Source of the DNA: Armatimonadota bacterium
Lineage (GTDB): Bacteria > Armatimonadota > JAAZEB01
Assembly: GCA_012841485.1 (NCBI GenBank)
Contig: DUUU01000176.1
Location: 1-13,287 of the forward strand
DNA: 13,287 nucleotides
Reading direction: 5' to 3'
Positions within the stretch are counted from its first letter, which is position 1. The number at the start of each line of letters is the position of its first letter. Below are positions 1 through 6,884 of this stretch, one piece after another. The notes beneath the pieces were generated by a model, which saw nothing but the letters and a program-made list of their open reading frames with translations, made no database searches and was not told the origin of the DNA. A program made the translations under genes and the position numbers.

Positions 1-95
1 ACCACCGCTTCCAGCTGGCGAGCACGTTCCACCGCCTTCTGGAACTGCTGTGTGATCACCCGAACGTCATCTACCACTCTTGTTCCCTGGGGCAT
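1..95 (-). CDS. Hypothetical protein, N-terminal fragment (runs off left edge)
   Basis: Reading leftward from an ATG at 95, an open frame continues without a stop to the window edge. It begins MPQGTRVVDDVRVITQQF and goes on with QKAVERARQLEAVV. An AGGA Shine-Dalgarno-like sequence sits about 6 nt upstream of the ATG, and a well-formed promoter lies about 80 bp further upstream (177-205), so I regard this as a real gene start. The visible part is polar and helical (FQKAVERARQLEAV). A GTG about 12 codons downstream is an alternative start. Only 31 codons are visible and I do not recognise the family, so no function is assigned. Confidence 0.5.
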   Translation of the reverse strand, partial: MPQGTRVVDDVRVITQQFQKAVERARQLEAV

Positions 96-176
96 ACGAC
101 ATCCTGCGCGCGGGGGCGGCCCCGCCTTTGTCCACCGCTGGTGCAGCCGGCGGCAGCGCCACTTGCTGCCGCGGCC

Positions 177-205
177 ATTATACCATAATCGGTGGGGACA
201 GGCAA
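177..205 (-). promoter_or_regulatory. Sigma-70-type promoter for the leftmost gene
   Basis: On the minus strand the sequence reads TTGCCT (200-205), 17 nt, then TATAAT (177-182). The -10 box is a perfect consensus, the -35 box keeps TTG, and the spacing is optimal. The expected transcript would start near 170 and carry a leader of about 75 nt before the ATG at 95. AT-rich boxes of this quality stand out in GC-rich surroundings. It also lies downstream of the pseudopilin gene (ends at 306) on the same strand, so the leftmost gene would have its own promoter. Confidence 0.65.
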
Positions 206-305
206 TCAGCCCTGCGAGAGCGCGCGGCCGGCAGCCGCCCGGACGCCACCCCGGCAGATGACGTCGCCCACGGGGCCCCCCCACGGCGAGGGCACGGCTC
301 GCGCC

Positions 306-1085
306 TCAATGAAACTGGTAGTAGTACCAGTTCCCCGCGCCTGCGCCCGGATTTGGATGCCCTGTGGGATGATTCGTGATCCCTTGCTTCAGCCACTTCA
401 CGTGGCCATCGGCGAAGAGCGCGTTGGCGCCCTCGCTGTGCCGGCTATCGACGGTGTAGTAGCCGCCGTTGTACTTCGCCGCGAGCGCCTCCGAGGGGGT
501 TTTTGTGTTGTCCGTGCGGTGTCAAAACTCACGTTCGCAGACGTAGTAGGTAGAGTCGCACACCAGGATATTCTCCGCGGGCACCGTCATCGCGTCCATG
601 GGCATCCCAAGTCCAGGCGTATCCGGGTTCGAGTAGGGTGCCCATGAAGCGGCACCTGAGGAGAAGTAGCCCAGGCTGCCGTTGTAGCCCAACACCTCGC
701 GCACGGCGCCATAGCCGTTCCAGCCGCTCCACTCCATGCTGGGGCACTTGTAGACCTGGGAGTTCTTGACGTAAGGCTCCAGGCAGTGGTACCAGGTCCA
801 ACACGGTGGGATGCTGGAAGAGCCCCAGTCGCGCCCCATGAGGGTATCGGGGAGCATCCCATCGAAGTCCTGGGTGTACATGTTGAATGCGTTGCCGATC
901 TGCTTCAGGTTGGATTGGCAGGTGGACTTGCGCGCGTTCTCGCGGGCGCGCGCGAAAACCGGGAAGAGGATCGCCGCCAGGATGGCGATGATCGCGATGA
1001 CGACGAGCAGCTCGATCAGAGTAAACCCCTCGCGCCGGCCTGCACAGGCGCGAGCACCGTTGTTCGATAGGCGCAAGCGTCTCAT
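306..1085 (-). pseudogene. Type II/IV pseudopilin (DUF1559/H-X9-DG family) interrupted by an in-frame TGA
   Basis: The frame from ATG 1085 encodes a 20-residue basic leader ending RREG, then [20 protein letters not shown] with Glu at +5. This is a class III signal cleaved by prepilin peptidase at G/F. It continues through [12 protein letters not shown] and [19 protein letters not shown], typical of DUF1559-type pseudopilins exported by a type II secretion or type IV pilus-like machine. After residue 187 (..YYVCEREF) the frame meets TGA at 522-524. The same frame then stays open for 71 more codons to a TGA at 306-308 and encodes the expected C-terminal H-X9-DG motif (HSEGANALFADG, then HVKWLK). 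No frameshift is involved; a single codon separates the halves. The whole gene would be about 259 residues, normal for the family. An upstream in-frame ATG at 1193 gives a poor proline/glycine-rich extension, so I chose 1085. It could be a true pseudogene, an expressed truncated protein, or a base error. Confidence 0.85.
313..332. repeat. Perfect inverted repeat at the 3' end of the pseudopilin gene
   Basis: AACTGGTA (313-320) and TACCAGTT (325-332) form an 8-bp perfect stem around the 4-nt loop GTAG. It overlaps the codons for the final WYYYQF residues of the pseudopilin, just before its stop at 306-308. There is no T-run after it on the minus strand, so it is not a standard intrinsic terminator. 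It could stabilise the mRNA 3' end or simply reflect the Trp-Tyr-Tyr-Tyr-Gln codons. Confidence 0.5.
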
Positions 1086-1102
1086 AAAGATCCGGGAGTA
1101 CA

Positions 1103-1118
1103 GGGGGCGAAGGCCCCC
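1103..1118 (-). repeat. Hairpin in the pseudopilin 5' leader
   Basis: On the minus strand GGGGGC-CTTC-GCCCCC forms a perfect 6-bp GC stem with a tetraloop, ending 17 nt upstream of the pseudopilin ATG at 1085. It would sit in the untranslated leader next to the weak GGAT ribosome binding site. It may affect translation or mRNA stability; there is no direct evidence for a role. Confidence 0.4.
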
Positions 1119-1530
1119 GTCCCTCTGGCAAGCGGAGGGAACGAGGGGGCCAGGGAAGGGATCGTCCCCGGGCGACTCCCTACCTCCTCTCACGTCTCGA
1201 TCTGTCGTATCGTGAACTCGCGCAACGGCATTCCTCGACCCTGCCGAGAGTGATCACGGTGCGAGAATATGCCGGCGTTGCCTTTCTCTCACGCACGCGT
1301 TGGAGGTCGCGACCACCCATCGCCCTGCCGCGCAAGACGCTCAGGCAACCTCAGCTTTCTGGCCATCGGCCGGAACGTCAGGCAGCTGACGGTGCCGGCT
1401 CGCCCTCTCGGGGTTCGAGCCAGGCGCTCGTCCCCCGCCCTATGCCGCGGCGATCGGACTTGGGCGCGCCCCTCTCCTGGGCTTTGGACGATTGTTTCCA
1501 CGCCAAGGTTGCCATCTCCTTGCTGGCATG

Positions 1531-1556
1531 AAAAAAGGGGGGCTCCGCCAGGGAGC
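1531..1556 (-). terminator. Possible weak intrinsic terminator reading leftward
   Basis: On the minus strand GCTCC-CTGGC-GGAGC (1556 to 1542) is followed by CCCCC and then TTTTTT (1536-1531). The T-run is separated from the 5-bp stem by five C residues, which weakens the case. No minus-strand gene lies immediately to the right, so if it works it would block antisense transcription coming from under the membrane-protein genes before it reaches the pseudopilin. Confidence 0.25.
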
Positions 1557-1657
1557 ACGCTTCGTTTCGCGCGGGAGGAATGCACGGGCGGGCGCCGAAA
1601 TGAACGCTGCGTGTGCGTCACGCCGGCAGTGATCGGACGCCATGCAGCGACAGGGAA

Positions 1658-1705
1658 CGCGGGCGGCTCCCTGGCTTTCCGCCCGCGGCAATTCCTCCGG
1701 GGAGG
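1658..1705 (+). promoter_or_regulatory. Two adjacent hairpins covering the ribosome binding site of the first membrane-protein gene
   Basis: CGCGGGCGG (1658-1666) pairs perfectly with CCGCCCGCG (1679-1687) over a 12-nt loop, a very stable 9-bp stem. Just after it, CCTCCGGGGAGG (1694-1705) is a self-complementary element whose right half, GGAGG, is the Shine-Dalgarno sequence of the TTG start at 1712; a CCTC/GAGG stem would bury it. This arrangement could limit translation initiation. There is no T-run after the first stem, so it is not a standard terminator. Regulation is inferred from structure only. Confidence 0.4.
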
Positions 1706-1711
1706 TTCGTC

Positions 1712-3709
1712 TTGAGCAACCAGGAGCCCACCCAGAAGATGGTGCCGCCCGGCCTGCAAGAAACGCCCGCCGTCAAAGCCGGACGCGCCTTCACCTTCCG
1801 AGCACTCTTGGCGGGGGCCACCGGCTCCCTGATCATCGCCGTCGGCGTGCCCTACGGCACCTATGTAGTCCGAGGGTCCTATATGGACCTCGACTACAGC
1901 ACACCCGCGGCAATCTTCCTGCTGCTGATCCTCTCGCTTGGGGTCAACACGCTGTTGAGACGGCTATCGCCGCCTGGCCGGAGCTGGGCGCTCTCGCCGC
2001 CAGAGCTGATCGTCGCCTACATCATGATGGCCGTCGCCTGCACCCTCCCGGTCATGGGCTTCACGGCGCAGGTGCTGCCCACCATCACGGCGCCCTTCTA
2101 CTTCGCCAACAGCGGCAACCGCTGGGAGGAGATCATTCAACCCCACCTTCCCGCCTGGCTCGCGCCGCGAGATCCCGTCGTGGTGCGCGAGTTCTTCGAG
2201 GGAATGCGTCGCGCAGGCGACGTGCCCTGGGGCGCGTGGGTTGTGCCTATCGCCGGCTGGCTCGCGTTTCTACTCCCCTTCCACTTCGCCTGCCTCTGCA
2301 TGATGGTGCTCCTGCGCCGGCAATGGTGCAACCGCGAGCGTCTCGCCTACCCGCTCACCCACCTTCCCATCGAGATGGTGGCGGGCGGAGGTCCGGGTGC
2401 CAAGCCGCTCTTCCGCAACCCGCTCCTGTGGATCGGCTTCGCCATTCCCTTCGTGCTCGGCTCGATGAAGGCGCTGCACCAGTATTTCCCGACCTTCCCC
2501 ACGCCGACGCTGGAGGCGAGCATCCCGATGTTCCGCAACCTGATGCGCCTCTCGTTGCGCGGCTCCTTCCCGATGATCGGCTTCTTCTACCTGGTGAATC
2601 TTGACACCACTTTCAGCCTGTGGTTCTTCAACCTTCTCGCCTTCTGCATCCGCGGCGTGATGGCGATCATGGCGGTCGAGTATAAGGAGAGCCTGGGGCC
2701 CTACGGCACCCCCTCGCCGATCTTCGCCCACCTGGGGATGGGCGCCATGTTCGTGCTCGTCTTCTCGGGTCTATGGTATGCGCGCCCCCACCTGCGCGAG
2801 GTGTGGCGCACCATCACCGGCCGCCCCGGTGGCGCCGACGACTCGGGCGAGGTCCTCTCCTATCGCATGGCGTTCATCGGCATGTGCGCCGGCGTCCTCT
2901 GCATGGCTGCCTGGCTCTGGATGGTTGGGATGCCGCTGCCCGTGATCCCGATCTTGCTCCTCGCCGCGTTCGTGCTCTTCATCGGGCTGACGCGCGTGGT
3001 GGTCGAGAGCGGGCTCGCCGAGGCCGTGGCCTCCACCACGGCGATGGGCTTCTCCGTCTCCAGCCTGGGCACCGCCGCCTTCGGGCCAAAGGGCCTGGTG
3101 GCCCTCGGCCTCTGCTACGTATGGGCGGGCGACCTGCGCACGCTGATGATGACCTCCACCGCGAACGGCCTGCGCATGGGAGAGCTGGCCCGTCCCAGCC
3201 GCCGCCCGCTGGTTGGCGCCATCTTCCTGGCCATTCTGATTGGCCTCTTCGGCTCCCTGGCGATGACGCTCTTCCTGGCCTATAAGAAAGGCGGCGGCCT
3301 CAACCTGAACAACTGGTTCTTTGTGAACGGCCCGCAGAGCCCCTGGCGCTATGTCGCCGACCGGATGAACAACCCCACCGGCGTCTCCGGAAGCGGATGG
3401 CTGCTGGAGGGCCTCGGTGCCGGGATCATGCTCTTCCTGACCATCATGCGCCAGCGGCACGTCTGGTGGCCCTTCCACCCGATCGGCTTCGCCGTGGGCA
3501 CCACCTGGATCATGGACCAGATCTGGCTCTCCGCCTTCATCTGTTGGGCGCTCAAACTGGCCATCGTCCGCTTCGGCGGCCTCCGGGCGTTCCGCACCGC
3601 GCGCCCGATCTTCCTGGGCCTGATCCTCGGCCAGTTCACCTGCAACGGCATGTGGCTGATCATCGACTCCTTCACCGGCATGAAGGGCAATCAAATCTTC
3701 TGGATCTGA
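1712..3709 (+). CDS. DUF6785/DUF6784-family multi-spanning membrane protein (OPT-like), copy 1
   Basis: This encodes a 665-residue protein with many hydrophobic segments, likely a dozen or more membrane helices, in the inner membrane. I recognise the DUF6785 (N-terminal) / DUF6784 (C-terminal) family, which is uncharacterised and loosely resembles oligopeptide (OPT) transporters. Conserved landmarks shared with the next gene are LSPPELIVAY near residue 90, TAPFYFANSGNRW near 127, RRQWCNRERLAYPL near 200, WWPFHPIGFA near 585 and RFGGLRAFRTARPIFLGLIL near 620. I chose the TTG at 1712 because GGAGG lies 6 nt upstream and the protein then starts just before the conserved part; an in-frame ATG at 1613 adds 33 unlikely residues. 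It probably heads a transcript with the paralogue 105 nt downstream. The transport role is inferred and the substrate is unknown. Confidence 0.85.
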   Translation: MSNQEPTQKMVPPGLQETPAVKAGRAFTFRALLAGATGSLIIAVGVPYGTYVVRGSYMDLDYSTPAAIFLLLILSLGVNTLLRRLSPPGRSWALSPPELIVAYIMMAVACTLPVMGFTAQVLPTITAPFYFANSGNRWEEIIQPHLPAWLAPRDPVVVREFFEGMRRAGDVPWGAWVVPIAGWLAFLLPFHFACLCMMVLLRRQWCNRERLAYPLTHLPIEMVAGGGPGAKPLFRNPLLWIGFAIPFVLGSMKALHQYFPTFPTPTLEASIPMFRNLMRLSLRGSFPMIGFFYLVNLDTTFSLWFFNLLAFCIRGVMAIMAVEYKESLGPYGTPSPIFAHLGMGAMFVLVFSGLWYARPHLREVWRTITGRPGGADDSGEVLSYRMAFIGMCAGVLCMAAWLWMVGMPLPVIPILLLAAFVLFIGLTRVVVESGLAEAVASTTAMGFSVSSLGTAAFGPKGLVALGLCYVWAGDLRTLMMTSTANGLRMGELARPSRRPLVGAIFLAILIGLFGSLAMTLFLAYKKGGGLNLNNWFFVNGPQSPWRYVADRMNNPTGVSGSGWLLEGLGAGIMLFLTIMRQRHVWWPFHPIGFAVGTTWIMDQIWLSAFICWALKLAIVRFGGLRAFRTARPIFLGLILGQFTCNGMWLIIDSFTGMKGNQIFWI

Positions 3710-3781
3710 GGCGTCGTGAGGGGCACGGAAGGACGGCGAGTGCAAAGAGAAGTGGGTGATCCGCGGCGCGATCTGGCAGAT

Positions 3782-3802
3782 CCGGAGTCGAGCGGTCTCC
3801 GG
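3782..3802 (+). repeat. Hairpin just upstream of the ribosome binding site of copy 2
   Basis: CCGGAG (3782-3787) and CTCCGG (3797-3802) form a perfect 6-bp stem around a 9-nt loop. It ends a few bases before the GGGAGG Shine-Dalgarno sequence (3805-3810) of the gene starting at 3815. A smaller GATCT-GGC-AGATC stem lies directly before it. It may tune translation of the second paralogue or mRNA processing between the two genes. Confidence 0.4.
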
Positions 3803-3814
3803 CCGGGAGGGAAG

Positions 3815-5719
3815 ATGGCGACGGGCCGGGCGTTGGCGCTTGGGCTGCTCTTCCTCGTCGGCGCCGGATTCTGGATTCGGGCGTCGGAGATCGTCGCCTC
3901 GGTAGTGTACGTCACCGAGAGCATTCCGGCCATTCCGGCGGTCGCCGCGCTCCTCATCCTCCTGTTTGCCAACTACCTGTTGCGCCGCAGCGGGCGCCGG
4001 CTCACTCCGGGAGAGCTCGTCTTTGCCTTCTGCTTCGTCTGCGTCGGCGCGATGACCTTCGGCGTGGGCGTGGTCCGCTTCCTTCTCGCCCTGATCACCG
4101 CGCCCTTCTACTTTGCCCAGACGGGAAACCGCCTCGCCGAGGCGCAGAGCCATCTGCCGAAGTGGGCCGCCGTGCATGATCCCGAGGCGGTGCGCGCCCT
4201 CTACGAGTCGCTGCGCGGCGCGCCGATCCCGTGGCACTCCTGGGGAGTGCCCGTGTTGGCCTGGACCGGCTTCCTCCTCGCTCTCTGGGTCACTCTCCTC
4301 TGCCTGGTGCTGTTGATGTACCGCCCCTGGATCGAGCGGGAGAAGCTCTCCTTTCCGCTCCTGCAGCTTCCGCTGGAGCTGGCCGAGGTGAAGCCCCGCA
4401 ATCCAGGCGAGCCGGCCTTCCTGCGCAACCCGATGATGTGGGCCGGGTTTGGCCTGGCCGTGGCCTACAACGCGGTGCATATCGCCCACGCACTCTGGCC
4501 CACCTTCCCGGGCTTTCAGCGCTACTTCAGCTTCGCCCCCTTCTCCACGCCCCCCTGGAATGCCGTGGGCACACTCACCTTCCACTACCGGCCAGAGCTG
4601 ATCGGCTTCGGCTACCTCGTCTCCACGGAGATCAGCTTCACGATCTGGGTCACCTACGTCCTGGAGCGGCTCGTGGCGGTGATCGGCAGCGCCTGGGGGT
4701 ATCGCGAGGCAGGTTTTCCCTTCGACCAGGAGCAGAGCATGGGCGCCTACCTGGCAATCGCGCTGGTGCTCCTCTACTATGGCCGGCATCATCTGGCCGC
4801 CGTGGCCCGCGCGGCGCTCTCGAGCCGCGACCCGGAGATGCGCGCCTACCGCCTTCCCTTCTGGGGCTTCTGGGCCGGCCTGGCGGCGATGCTCCTCTTC
4901 TGCCACGCGCTCGGGATGCGGCTCTGGGTTGCCGGCGTCTATCTCGGGATCGTCCTCTGCGTGGGACTGGTTTACGCCCGGTTGCGCGCGGAGATCGGGG
5001 TGCCCCTGATCTGGCTCTTCCCCTACGGCGCGCCGAAGATGCTCCTCCTCTCCCTCTTCGGCACGGCCCCCCTGGCGCCCGGCGGCGATCCCGCGACGCT
5101 GACCGGACTGGCGGCGCTCACGTTCCTCTCGCGCGGCTTCCCCGTTGCCCTGGCGGGCTATCAAATCGACGCGCTCCGCGCCGGCCACTTCGTCAACGAG
5201 AAGCCACGGCGCGTGGCCGGGGCGCTCACCCTCGCCCTGGTTGCCGGCGTCCTCCTCGCCTTCTACTTCCACCTCACGGGCTACTACAAGGTGGGGGCCC
5301 AGCAGGTGCGCGGCGGAATCTGGGGTTGGGACATGGCCTGCACCGAGTTCAACAACGCCATCACTTGGTCAGAGAGCCCCAAGCCGCGTGACCTGCCCCG
5401 CTGCCTTGCCGCCGGCTCCGGCTTCCTCACGGCGCTGCTACTCCAGGCCGCGCGGTCACAGATCATCGGCTTCCCGCTACACCCCCTCGGCTTCGCCGCC
5501 GGCAACGCCTATGGCCGGCTTCTCTGGGGCTCCTTCCTGCTGGTCTGGGTGATCAAGGGGCTGGTCCTCCGCCTCGGCGGCATGCCGCTCTACCGGAAGA
5601 CCGTGCCCGCCTTCCTCGGCTTCGCCCTCGGGCACTTCCTCACGGCCGGCGTCGTCTGGGGCTTTCTTGGAACCTTTGGCAAGGACCTGTATCAGGGCTA
5701 CATCGTCGTCTTTGGGTAG
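3815..5719 (+). CDS. DUF6785/DUF6784-family multi-spanning membrane protein (OPT-like), copy 2
   Basis: This 634-residue protein is a divergent paralogue of the preceding gene with the same landmarks in the same order: LTPGELVFAF near residue 68, TAPFYFAQTGNR near 95, YRPWIEREKLSFPLLQLPLE near 170, FPLHPLGFAAGNAYGRLLWG near 552, and LGGMPLYRKTVPAFLGFALG near the C-terminus. Hydrophobic stretches along its length indicate an integral membrane protein. The ATG at 3815 follows GGGAGGGAAG closely and starts right before the first hydrophobic helix (ALALGLLFLVGAGFWI); upstream in-frame starts add a charged, unlikely extension. It ends with TAG. Tandem copies could form a heterodimeric carrier or two carriers of different specificity, but neither is demonstrated for this family. 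The hydrophobic-codon bias creates a long antisense open frame, which I do not consider a gene. Confidence 0.85.
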   Translation: MATGRALALGLLFLVGAGFWIRASEIVASVVYVTESIPAIPAVAALLILLFANYLLRRSGRRLTPGELVFAFCFVCVGAMTFGVGVVRFLLALITAPFYFAQTGNRLAEAQSHLPKWAAVHDPEAVRALYESLRGAPIPWHSWGVPVLAWTGFLLALWVTLLCLVLLMYRPWIEREKLSFPLLQLPLELAEVKPRNPGEPAFLRNPMMWAGFGLAVAYNAVHIAHALWPTFPGFQRYFSFAPFSTPPWNAVGTLTFHYRPELIGFGYLVSTEISFTIWVTYVLERLVAVIGSAWGYREAGFPFDQEQSMGAYLAIALVLLYYGRHHLAAVARAALSSRDPEMRAYRLPFWGFWAGLAAMLLFCHALGMRLWVAGVYLGIVLCVGLVYARLRAEIGVPLIWLFPYGAPKMLLLSLFGTAPLAPGGDPATLTGLAALTFLSRGFPVALAGYQIDALRAGHFVNEKPRRVAGALTLALVAGVLLAFYFHLTGYYKVGAQQVRGGIWGWDMACTEFNNAITWSESPKPRDLPRCLAAGSGFLTALLLQAARSQIIGFPLHPLGFAAGNAYGRLLWGSFLLVWVIKGLVLRLGGMPLYRKTVPAFLGFALGHFLTAGVVWGFLGTFGKDLYQGYIVVFG

Positions 5720-5921
5720 AAGTTCGAGGCTCGCAGGCCCGCCCATTCCCTTTCGGTCCCAGGAGCGACGCCGCGGATGAAGCGCCGAGGAGCCCCCGGC
5801 CCGGCGTTCCCCCGCGCACACCGTGTGGTGAAGAGGAAGCCGCCCCACCGATCCCGAATCACAGTACGCCTGCGCGCCATCCAACCCGGCGGCGCGGGCC
5901 GTTTTCCCGTGGGAGAGAGGC

Positions 5922-6863
5922 ATGAACAAGCGCGATCTCTTGCTCAGCGTTCTGGAGAGTGGCAAGCCGCAGGAGTACGTGCCGGCGGCGTTCTTCACGC
6001 ACTTCCCCCCGGAATACCATGGCGGGCAGGCCGCCGTGGAGAAGCACCTCGACTTCTTCCACTTCACGGGCATGGATTTCATCAAGACCCAGTACGAGCG
6101 GAAGTTCCCGCCGGTGCCCCAGATCCGCCGGCCCGAGGACTGGGCGATGATGCCCTTTTACGACCGGGACTTCTATGAGCCGCAGCTTCAGGCCGTCGAG
6201 GGGCTGGTTAAGGCGGCCAAGTCCGAGGCGCTGGTGCTCTGCACGCTCTACTCGCCGCTGATGTGCGCCGGGCACACGACCAGCCACGAGACGATCACCG
6301 CGCACCTGAGCGAGGATCCCGCCGCAGTCGCGAAGGGCCTGGAGCGGATCACCGAGAGCCTGCGCCTCTTCGTGCGCGAGTGTATCCGGCTGGGCGTGGA
6401 TGGCTTCTACCACTCTACCCAGGGCGGGGAGGCCGGGCGCTTCCCCCACCCCGGCATCTTCCGCGACTTCATCAAGCCGTTTGACCTCTCGCTGATGGAG
6501 GAGATCAACCGGGAGTGCCTCTTCAACATCCTGCACGTGTGCGACTATCACGGCGGCTATGACGACCTGACGCCCTTCCTCGACTATCCGGGGCATGTGG
6601 TCAACGCGCCGCTGCTGGTGGCCGGCCAGCCGCTCTCCGGCCAGGAGATCGCGCGCCTCTTCGGCCGGCCGTTCATGGGGGGGATGGATCGCCTGGGCAT
6701 TCTGGCCACGGGAACGGAAGAGGAAGTGCGCGCGGAGGCCCGCCGCGTCCTGCTGCAAGCGCCATCGCCCTTCATCCTGGCCGCGGATTGCACCGTCCCG
6801 CCCGGAACCCCATGGGAGAACTTGCGCGCCGCCATCGACGAGGCGCACCGCGCGCGAGCATAG
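5922..6863 (+). CDS. Uroporphyrinogen-decarboxylase-fold protein, probable zinc/cobalamin methyltransferase-like member
   Basis: A 313-residue soluble cytoplasmic protein of the URO-D superfamily (TIM barrel), with the typical segments GVDGFYHSTQ (159-168), FRDFIKPFDLSLMEEIN (180-196), NILHVCDYHGGY (202-213) and a closing TPWENLRAAID (296-306). It lacks the N-terminal RQAGR-type motif whose arginines bind substrate in HemE, and it is shorter than HemE (about 340-350 residues). It does have His205-x-Cys207 and a later Cys290 (ADCTVPPG), matching the HxC...C zinc site of MtaA/CmuA-type methyltransferases that move methyl groups to or from corrinoids or thiols. A heme-pathway role is therefore unlikely and methyl transfer is a reasonable inference; no corrinoid protein gene is visible nearby. 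Start ATG 5922 has GAGAGG a few bases upstream. The gene lies 202 nt after the membrane-protein pair and 21 nt before the RidA gene, probably sharing a transcript with the latter. Confidence 0.85.
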   Translation: MNKRDLLLSVLESGKPQEYVPAAFFTHFPPEYHGGQAAVEKHLDFFHFTGMDFIKTQYERKFPPVPQIRRPEDWAMMPFYDRDFYEPQLQAVEGLVKAAKSEALVLCTLYSPLMCAGHTTSHETITAHLSEDPAAVAKGLERITESLRLFVRECIRLGVDGFYHSTQGGEAGRFPHPGIFRDFIKPFDLSLMEEINRECLFNILHVCDYHGGYDDLTPFLDYPGHVVNAPLLVAGQPLSGQEIARLFGRPFMGGMDRLGILATGTEEEVRAEARRVLLQAPSPFILAADCTVPPGTPWENLRAAIDEAHRARA

Positions 6864-6884
6864 AGAGACCGAGGAGAGCAGAAG

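Larger units (their letters stand above)
1086..1711. other. Long stretch without a supported gene
   Basis: This 626-bp interval separates the minus-strand pseudopilin from the plus-strand membrane protein, so it should hold divergent promoters. Open frames on both strands here translate into arginine/proline-rich sequences with no family resemblance or ribosome binding sites, and I reject them. What can be seen: a hairpin in the pilin leader (1103-1118), a 10-bp palindrome GGTCGCGACC (1305-1314), a weak minus-strand terminator-like structure (1531-1556) and a strong hairpin before the first plus-strand gene (1658-1687). No confident -35/-10 pair was found for either divergent gene. Confidence 0.6.

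Noticed and set aside
255..285. CCCACGG repeated twice around GGGGCCCC after the pseudopilin stop, considered as a terminator
   Set aside because: The copies are direct rather than inverted, only the GGGGCCCC core is self-complementary, and no T-run follows.
522..524. Selenocysteine or UGA-reassignment reading of the TGA in the pseudopilin
   Set aside because: No clear bacterial SECIS-like stem follows within the expected distance, pilins are not known selenoproteins, and TGA terminates other genes in the window.
1411..1422. GGGTTCGAGC, resembling a tRNA T-arm
   Set aside because: The bases flanking the TTCGAGC loop do not form a five-base stem and no acceptor, anticodon arm or CCA end is in place.
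1250..1759. Overlapping open frames on both strands in the gap before the first membrane-protein gene
   Set aside because: Arg/Pro-rich translations, no ribosome binding site, no family resemblance, and several mutually exclusive frames open at once as expected at high GC.
2771..5272. An 833-codon open frame on the minus strand opposite both membrane-protein genes
   Set aside because: Its translation is an extremely charged Glu/Gly/Arg/His-rich sequence with no domain, the expected mirror of hydrophobic codons in GC-rich DNA, while the plus strand encodes two recognisable paralogues with good ribosome binding sites.
5887..5905. CGGC-loop-GCCG followed by TTTT before the URO-D-fold gene as an intrinsic terminator
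   Set aside because: The stem has only four base pairs, the T-run is four bases, and it lies 11-20 nt from the next start codon, so chance is more likely.
5922..6863. Annotation as hemE (heme biosynthesis)
   Set aside because: The N-terminal substrate-binding arginine motif is absent, the protein is short, and an HxC...C zinc pattern is present instead.
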